Source of the DNA: CAYPHY01 sp964410625
Lineage (GTDB): Bacteria; Chloroflexota; Anaerolineae; Promineifilales; Promineifilaceae
Direction: 5' to 3'
Assembly: GCA_964410625.1 (NCBI GenBank)
Contig: CAYPHY010000008.1
Location: 107,177 to 171,176, forward strand
DNA length: 64,000 nucleotides
Position 1 is the first letter of the stretch. Every line of letters starts with the position of its first letter. A model generated the notes under the pieces. The model did not search any database, was not told where the DNA came from, and was given only the letters and a program-made list of their open reading frames with translations. Made by a program: the position numbers and the translations under genes. Positions 59,725 to 64,000 of the stretch are shown here, one piece after another.

Positions 59725-61508
59725 TCAGCGAAAGCAGCAAACTGTGTCAGATAGAGGTCGAAGTATCGGCCGCGCTGCGCCAGCAGTTCTTCATGTGTCC
59801 CAATCTCGGCAATCTGCCCCTTGTCAATCACCAGAATCCGGTCGGCATTGCGAATCGTACTGAGACGGTGGGCGATGACAAAGGCCGTCCGCCCTTCGCG
59901 CAGGGTGATCATCGCCTCCTGGATCAGCCGTTCCGTCTCCGTGTCCACGCTGCTCGTCGCCTCGTCGAGGATCAGGATGCGCGGATCGGCCAGCAAGGCG
60001 CGAGCAAAGGCCACCAACTGCCGCTGGCCGACGCTGAGGCGATTGCCGCGCTCGCCCACTTCATAGGCCAGACCTTCCTCTAACGAATTGATAAACTCAG
60101 CCAGGCCGACCGCTTCAACCACCGCCTGTACCTCTTCATCGGTTGCTTCCAGACGGCCGTAACGAATATTGTCGGCAATCGTCCCCGAAAAGGCGAAGCC
60201 ATCCTGCAACACCACCGCCATCTGCCGCCGCAAGCTCTCCACCTGCACATCCCGCAGGTCATAGCCATCAATGCGGACACTACCCTCTAGCGGGTCGTAG
60301 AAGCGAGAAACGAGGTTGGCAATCGAGGTCTTGCCGCTGCCGGTGTGGCCGACCAGGGCAATTGTCTCCCCCGGCCGCACATGCAAATTCACCTCGCGCA
60401 ACACCCACTCCTGCTCTGGATCATACTTGAAGTAGACGTGATCAAAGACCACTTCCCCCTCAATCGGCGGCATCGGGATCGCCCCCGGCTTGTCGGTGAT
60501 CTCCGGCACGGTGTCAAGGAAGTAGAAGATGCGTTCGGCCGAAGCCATCGCGCTCAGCGTCATGTTGTAGATACGGCTCATCGCGCTCAACGGCGACCAG
60601 AAGCGCCACAGATAGTTGACAAAGGCGATCACAAAACCTATCGTCAACGTTTCGTTCAATACCTGCGCCGCGCCGACGATGATCACCAACCCTGTGCCGA
60701 CCACACCCGCCAGCTCGATACCCGGCCAGATCACCTCATCCGCCTTCACCGCCTTCATCCACGAATCGTTAGCCGATTGCGATAGATCACGGAACGCGCC
60801 GATGTTGCGCTTTTCACGCACAAAGGCTTGCGAGACAACGATGCCGTTGACCGATTCGTTGACATTGGTGTTGATGTTGGAGATTGTCTTACGCACGTTC
60901 TTCCAACTCCCTTCGATGCTCGTCCGCGCCTTGTAGAAGATGTAGATGACGACGGGCATGACCACAAAGGCGGTCAGCGTCAGCCGCCAGCTCATCCACA
61001 GCATGACGGCGATGATCCCCAGCAGGTTCACACCCTCGCCGACCAACGTCACCAGGCCAACGTTGAGCAGCCGGGCGATCGAACTGACGTCGTTGGTGAT
61101 GCGAGTCAGGATGCGGCCGACAGGATGCTTATCATAAAAGCGCAAGCTCAAGCTCTGGATATGGACAAACAACTCCTGGCGCAAGTCATAGAGCACATTT
61201 TGCCCAATGACGCCCGACATCCATTGCCGCGTGCGGCCGCCCACCCAGGCCAGCAGATGCAAGACGAGCAAGATGACGGCGATTTGCTGGATCGCCTGCA
61301 AATTCCCGCCAATGATCCCTTCGTCCACCACGCGGCCGAGCAAGTACGGCTCGAACAACGACACGCCACTCGCCAACAAGATACCCAGCGCCGTTATCGC
61401 CATTTCCTTTTTATAGGGACGCATATAACCGAGCATACGGAAGAAGTACCCCGTATTAAACGGCCGCTCAGTGGCGTCCTCCAGTTCTTCAAAAGGCATA
61501 TCAGACAT
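59721..61508 (-). CDS. ABC exporter half-transporter 2 (MDR type)
   Basis: The 595-residue protein fuses six membrane helices (residues 25-320) to an ATPase. Walker A is GHTGSGKTS near 388, the signature is RLSVGQRQLVAFARALLADP, and Walker B is ILILDEATSSVD, keeping the catalytic Glu. The signature has Val instead of the second Gly (LSVGQ). The substrate is unknown. The gene follows a second half-transporter on the same strand, separated by a repeat, so they probably form a heterodimer, as TmrAB or BmrCD do. Confidence 0.9.
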   Translation of the reverse strand: MSDMPFEELEDATERPFNTGYFFRMLGYMRPYKKEMAITALGILLASGVSLFEPYLLGRVVDEGIIGGNLQAIQQIAVILLVLHLLAWVGGRTRQWMSGVIGQNVLYDLRQELFVHIQSLSLRFYDKHPVGRILTRITNDVSSIARLLNVGLVTLVGEGVNLLGIIAVMLWMSWRLTLTAFVVMPVVIYIFYKARTSIEGSWKNVRKTISNINTNVNESVNGIVVSQAFVREKRNIGAFRDLSQSANDSWMKAVKADEVIWPGIELAGVVGTGLVIIVGAAQVLNETLTIGFVIAFVNYLWRFWSPLSAMSRIYNMTLSAMASAERIFYFLDTVPEITDKPGAIPMPPIEGEVVFDHVYFKYDPEQEWVLREVNLHVRPGETIALVGHTGSGKTSIANLVSRFYDPLEGSVRIDGYDLRDVQVESLRRQMAVVLQDGFAFSGTIADNIRYGRLEATDEEVQAVVEAVGLAEFINSLEEGLAYEVGERGNRLSVGQRQLVAFARALLADPRILILDEATSSVDTETERLIQEAMITLREGRTAFVIAHRLSTIRNADRILVIDKGQIAEIGTHEELLAQRGRYFDLYLTQFAAFAE

Positions 61509-61517
61509 GAGGTTAAC

Positions 61518-61618
61518 CCCTAATTGTGAATTGTGAATTCTTAACTGTGAATGGTGAACGCCGAAGCGTGTACTCCGTTCACAATTTATAATTCACAATT
61601 CACAATTCACAATTAAGC
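61518..61618. repeat. 'caattcacaattcacaatt' repeat between the ABC genes
   Basis: TTGTGAATTGTGAATTC is followed by CACAATTTATAATTCACAATTCACAATTCACAATT, an AT-rich inverted repeat. It belongs to the family at 5472-5519. Confidence 0.7.
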
Positions 61619-63412
61619 TAATTCCAACTCCACTATCTCTTCGCGTTCGCGCAAATATGATTCCATCTCGGCCGCCAACTCATCCGTCTCGCGGTATTGC
61701 AAGTCGTAGATGCGGCGGTATTCGCCATCCAGCGCCAGCAGTTCTTCGTGCGTCCCTTCTTCGGCCACCGCGCCATCTTTGAGGACGATCACCCGGTCGG
61801 CGTGCTTGATCGTGCTTAGCCGCTGGGCGATCAGCACGCTCGTCCGCCCTTCCATCACCTGCGCCAACGCCTGTTGAATCTCATGCTCCGTGCGCGTGTC
61901 CACCGCGCTCGTCGCTTCGTCGAGGATGAAGATCGCCGGGTCCACCAGCAAGGCACGGGCCAGCGACAATCGCTGCTTCTGCCCACCCGACAACCGCACA
62001 CCACGCTCGCCGATCTGCGTGTCATAGCCATCCGGCATTTCCAGGATGAACTCATGCGCCTGGGCTAATTTCGCCGCTTCGGTGATCTCCTCAAGGGTGG
62101 CGTCGGGACGGCCGTAGGCGATATTCTCGCGTACTGTCGCCGAGAACAGGAACGCCTCTTGCGGGACCAATCCCATCTGCCGGCGCAAGCTGGCAAGGGC
62201 AATATCCCGCACATCATGGCCGTCGATCAACACCTGCCCTTCCGTCACATCCTGGAAGCGGGCGATCAGGTTGACCAGCGACGACTTGCCGCTGCCCGTC
62301 CCGCCGAGAATCGCTACAACCTCACCAGGAGCAACCTTCAGGTTCAACTCCTTCAACACCATGCGCTCCGGCTCATCCTCAAAGGCAAAGCCCACATTGC
62401 GGAACTCAATCTCGCCCCGTACCTGCTCCAGGACAACCGCATCCGGCTTGTCGGCGATCTTCAGCGGTTCGTCAATGATCTGGAACAGGCGCGGCGCACC
62501 GGCCAACGCCTGGCGCATCATACTCACCAACCAGCCCATGAAACGCACCGGCCAGACCATACCCCACAGATACCACTGGTAGGCAAAGAATTGGCCGACA
62601 TCTCCCTGGCCGTTCATGACGCGCATCCCACCGACGAAGGCCAGCAAGACAAAGCTCAAGCCGACCATCAGATCAAGCGCGGGAAAGGTATCGGCTTCCA
62701 GGCGCAGCCGGTCCAGATTACGCTCGCGATTCAACTGGTTGCGCTCCGCAAAGCGCATCCCTTCCAACTTCTCGCGGGCAAAAGCCTTCACCACCCGCGC
62801 CCCGCTGATGTTTTCCTGAACAGCCGAGGTCAACTTCCCCATCTCCTCCTCGACGATCTCCCACGCCTTGCCGATCCGTCGCTCGAAGCGGACGACGATC
62901 AAAAACAAGACCACCAACGGCAAGTAGAGATAGAGCGTCAACTGCCAGTCGAGGAAAAAGAGGATCACACTCGTGCCAACAAACGACACCACAGCCATGA
63001 TCTGGATCACAAAGCCCCAGCCGATATACTCCTGCACCGCCTCCACATCGCTGGTCACGCGGGACATGATCTGTCCGGTGGGCATTCCACGATAGAAGCT
63101 CGTCGGCAAAGCTTGCAACTGGGTAAAGACCTGGTTGCGCAAGTCACGCACCACATTCTGCCCCACCTGGTGCTGGGCAACCCATTGCAGGTAGTTAAAC
63201 AGCGAACGAAATCCCTGGGCAGCAATGAGCAAGACGACAAACAAAATGACGCGGCTCATATTTCCCGATTCCAGCCCCAGGCTGATCGTCCAACCAAAGA
63301 GCATCGGCACAATCAGATCGCCGGCAATCGTACCCAACGCCAGCAAGATAGATAAAGCGAAGCGTGCCTTATAAGGCTTCAGAAAACCAAGTAGGCGTAT
63401 TAAAGTCTGCAT
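61613..63412 (-). CDS. ABC exporter half-transporter 1 (MDR type)
   Basis: The 599-residue protein has six membrane helices (IRLLGFLKPYKARFALSILLALG at the start) and an ATPase. Walker A is GGTGSGKSS, the signature is LSGGQKQRLSLARALLVDP and Walker B is IFILDEATSAVD. Coupling segments such as TSFYRGMPTGQIMSRVTSDVEAVQEYIGWG are typical of lipid or multidrug exporters. The substrate is unknown. It is the first gene of the pair. Its C-terminal acidic tail (ERE EIVELELA) is short. AAGGAAAA lies before ATG 63412. Confidence 0.9.
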   Translation of the reverse strand: MQTLIRLLGFLKPYKARFALSILLALGTIAGDLIVPMLFGWTISLGLESGNMSRVILFVVLLIAAQGFRSLFNYLQWVAQHQVGQNVVRDLRNQVFTQLQALPTSFYRGMPTGQIMSRVTSDVEAVQEYIGWGFVIQIMAVVSFVGTSVILFFLDWQLTLYLYLPLVVLFLIVVRFERRIGKAWEIVEEEMGKLTSAVQENISGARVVKAFAREKLEGMRFAERNQLNRERNLDRLRLEADTFPALDLMVGLSFVLLAFVGGMRVMNGQGDVGQFFAYQWYLWGMVWPVRFMGWLVSMMRQALAGAPRLFQIIDEPLKIADKPDAVVLEQVRGEIEFRNVGFAFEDEPERMVLKELNLKVAPGEVVAILGGTGSGKSSLVNLIARFQDVTEGQVLIDGHDVRDIALASLRRQMGLVPQEAFLFSATVRENIAYGRPDATLEEITEAAKLAQAHEFILEMPDGYDTQIGERGVRLSGGQKQRLSLARALLVDPAIFILDEATSAVDTRTEHEIQQALAQVMEGRTSVLIAQRLSTIKHADRVIVLKDGAVAEEGTHEELLALDGEYRRIYDLQYRETDELAAEMESYLREREEIVELELA

Positions 63413-63655
63413 GATTTGTTTTCCTTCATTCCTTCAGTCAAATAGCCAATACGGATACAAACTCGGCCGCTTCCCAATCAAAGCTGCCATTCCCATCAAT
63501 CAACCTATCGTATTCATCAACGCCTCCGAAACAGTAAGCAGTAGGCAGTGAGCAATGGACGGGGGAGCAGAGGAGCGGAGGAGCAGAGGAGAACTCTCTA
63601 GTCTCTCAATCTCTCAGTCTCTTAGTCTCCCACTCTCACCACCAACACAAAAAAA
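63413..63655. other. Intergenic region with repeats, no gene
   Basis: It contains the 'acagtaagcagtaggcagtgagc' repeat (63532-63556), a purine-rich 'ggagcagaggagcggaggagcagaggag' (63564-63592) like the insert inside menD, and 'tctctcagtctcttagtctccc' (63595-63641). The ABC promoter should lie in its left part; I see no clear box. Confidence 0.7.
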
Positions 63656-63689
63656 AGCCCCGTATGCCTTCTACATGACATACGGGGCT
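63648..63689 (-). terminator. Strong rho-independent terminator
   Basis: AGCCCCGTATG and CATACGGGGCT pair exactly over 11 bp with a 12-nt loop, followed on the minus strand by a run of eight T. It ends transcription from the promoter at 63926-63955. Confidence 0.85.
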
Positions 63690-63723
63690 GAGCAGATAAT
63701 TCCCGTTGGGTGTTGCTGATAAC

Positions 63724-63888
63724 TCAGGTACACCTCTCACCTTCGACCCACCTGGGTCTGGGTTGGAACAAACGCCAACGCATGGCACGCATCAAGACAT
63801 GCGGCAATCCCACCAGCTTTCCGCTGGCGGCAAAGATGCCGTTGATGGGGATGTTGATCCGCAACCGTTCCATGTTCGTACTCATCAT
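63724..63888 (-). CDS. Candidate small protein, 54 residues
   Basis: Between a strong promoter and a strong terminator there is a frame starting ATG 63888 (or ATG 63885) that ends with TGA at 63724. The product (MSTNMERLRINIPINGIFAA...) is basic, with the Arg/Trp-rich segment MRAMRWRLFQPRPRWV. It has no clear membrane helix. Only a weak GGAA lies before it. The transcript of about 264 nt could instead be a regulatory RNA. No family recognised. Confidence 0.45.
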   Translation of the reverse strand: MMSTNMERLRINIPINGIFAASGKLVGLPHVLMRAMRWRLFQPRPRWVEGERCT

Positions 63889-63925
63889 TCGTTCCAAAAT
63901 TTAGTCGCTTTTCCGACCGCCCTGC

Positions 63926-63955
63926 ATTCTACCATGAGCCGAGGTAAAAAGTCAA
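63926..63955 (-). promoter_or_regulatory. Sigma-70-type promoter, TTGACT-18-TAGAAT
   Basis: On the minus strand TTGACT (63955-63950) and TAGAAT (63931-63926) are 18 bp apart, with 5 of 6 matches in each box. Transcription should start near 63919. A short GTCG-GAAAAG-CGAC hairpin follows in the leader at about 63905-63918. Confidence 0.7.
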
Positions 63956-64000
63956 TTGTCTCTTTCGTTGCAAACGCTATAATCTAGCTTAAAGGATTAG

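Noticed and set aside
62159..63355. 398-residue frame opposite the ABC exporter
   Set aside because: It is antisense to a conserved ABC gene, and its His/Gln/Asp-rich composition is typical of the complement of a real GC-rich gene.
4264..63641. Repeat families read as CRISPR arrays
   Set aside because: The units are contiguous low-complexity words without regular spacers, and there are no cas genes in the window.
63706..63987. 93-residue plus-strand frame at the window end
   Set aside because: It runs antisense across the terminator-bracketed minus-strand unit, through its promoter, and has no ribosome-binding site or recognisable pattern.
1..64000. tRNA or rRNA genes
   Set aside because: I looked for T-loop patterns (GGTTCGAATCC-like) with matching acceptor stems and for conserved rRNA words and saw none.

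Overview
The window looks like a piece of a draft or metagenome-assembled chromosome from a member of the Chloroflexota (Anaerolineae/Ardenticatenia-like). This is an inference from several traits together: an AfsR/SARP regulator with a TPR tail, a large UPF0182 membrane protein, a RemA-like (DUF370) protein, Pro/Thr-rich 'TPTP' lipoproteins, a classical menaquinone operon, and intergenic space filled with short low-complexity repeats. No rRNA, tRNA, CRISPR array, transposase or phage gene was seen. A 100-N scaffold gap lies at 33264-33363.

Layout. 1-4.2 kb: a truncated Na+/H+ antiporter, a GNAT acetyltransferase, a Vgb-like beta-propeller lipoprotein and DAHP synthase. 4.5-12.9 kb: menaquinone biosynthesis. 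menA faces a converging operon read TetR regulator-menF-menD-menB-menE-menH; DAHP synthase next door feeds chorismate into the same route, and menC is missing. 13-22.8 kb: an M23 peptidase, a double GNAT protein, an AfsR/SARP regulator with a candidate operator at its start, two small ORFs, a nucleotide-translocase/MFS-like transporter fused to HEAT repeats with a separate cyclic-nucleotide-binding protein, and another GNAT. 22.9-28.6 kb: UPF0182, a small membrane protein, a DSD1-like PLP enzyme, a secreted protein and a RemA-like protein. 28.8-33 kb: a Fur-family regulator leading an ECF metal-uptake operon (CbiM, CbiQ, CbiO), then a formylglycine-generating enzyme. 33.4-37.4 kb: a small membrane protein, a DsbA/VKOR oxidative-folding pair, a TPR protein and a GSP17M-type stress protein. 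37.7-41.6 kb: a sulfurtransferase, LutA and LutB (no LutC) and a methyltransferase. 41.6-47.7 kb: small and uncharacterised proteins, an AsnC-type sensor domain, and an operon of two AI-2E-family permeases with a membrane protein and an M48 protease. 47.8-54.4 kb: an SDR, a DipZ-like thioredoxin, panB-panE-panC (pantothenate) and mgtE. 54.4-59 kb: a lipoprotein island with tandem-duplication remnants, a frameshifted surface protein and a PD40 beta-propeller lipoprotein. 59.2-64 kb: a conserved small protein, two half-size ABC exporters, and a promoter-to-terminator unit carrying a 54-codon ORF.

Two genome-wide traits stand out. The palindrome CGGCCG is greatly over-represented in most genes (for example 9 copies in 3301-4300) and absent from 57621-59030, so it behaves like a highly iterated palindrome. 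The gaps between genes hold at least ten families of short near-palindromic repeats. These repeats supply the last codons and the stop codon of about eleven genes, and in two enzymes (LutA, MenD) similar sequence sits in frame inside the protein.
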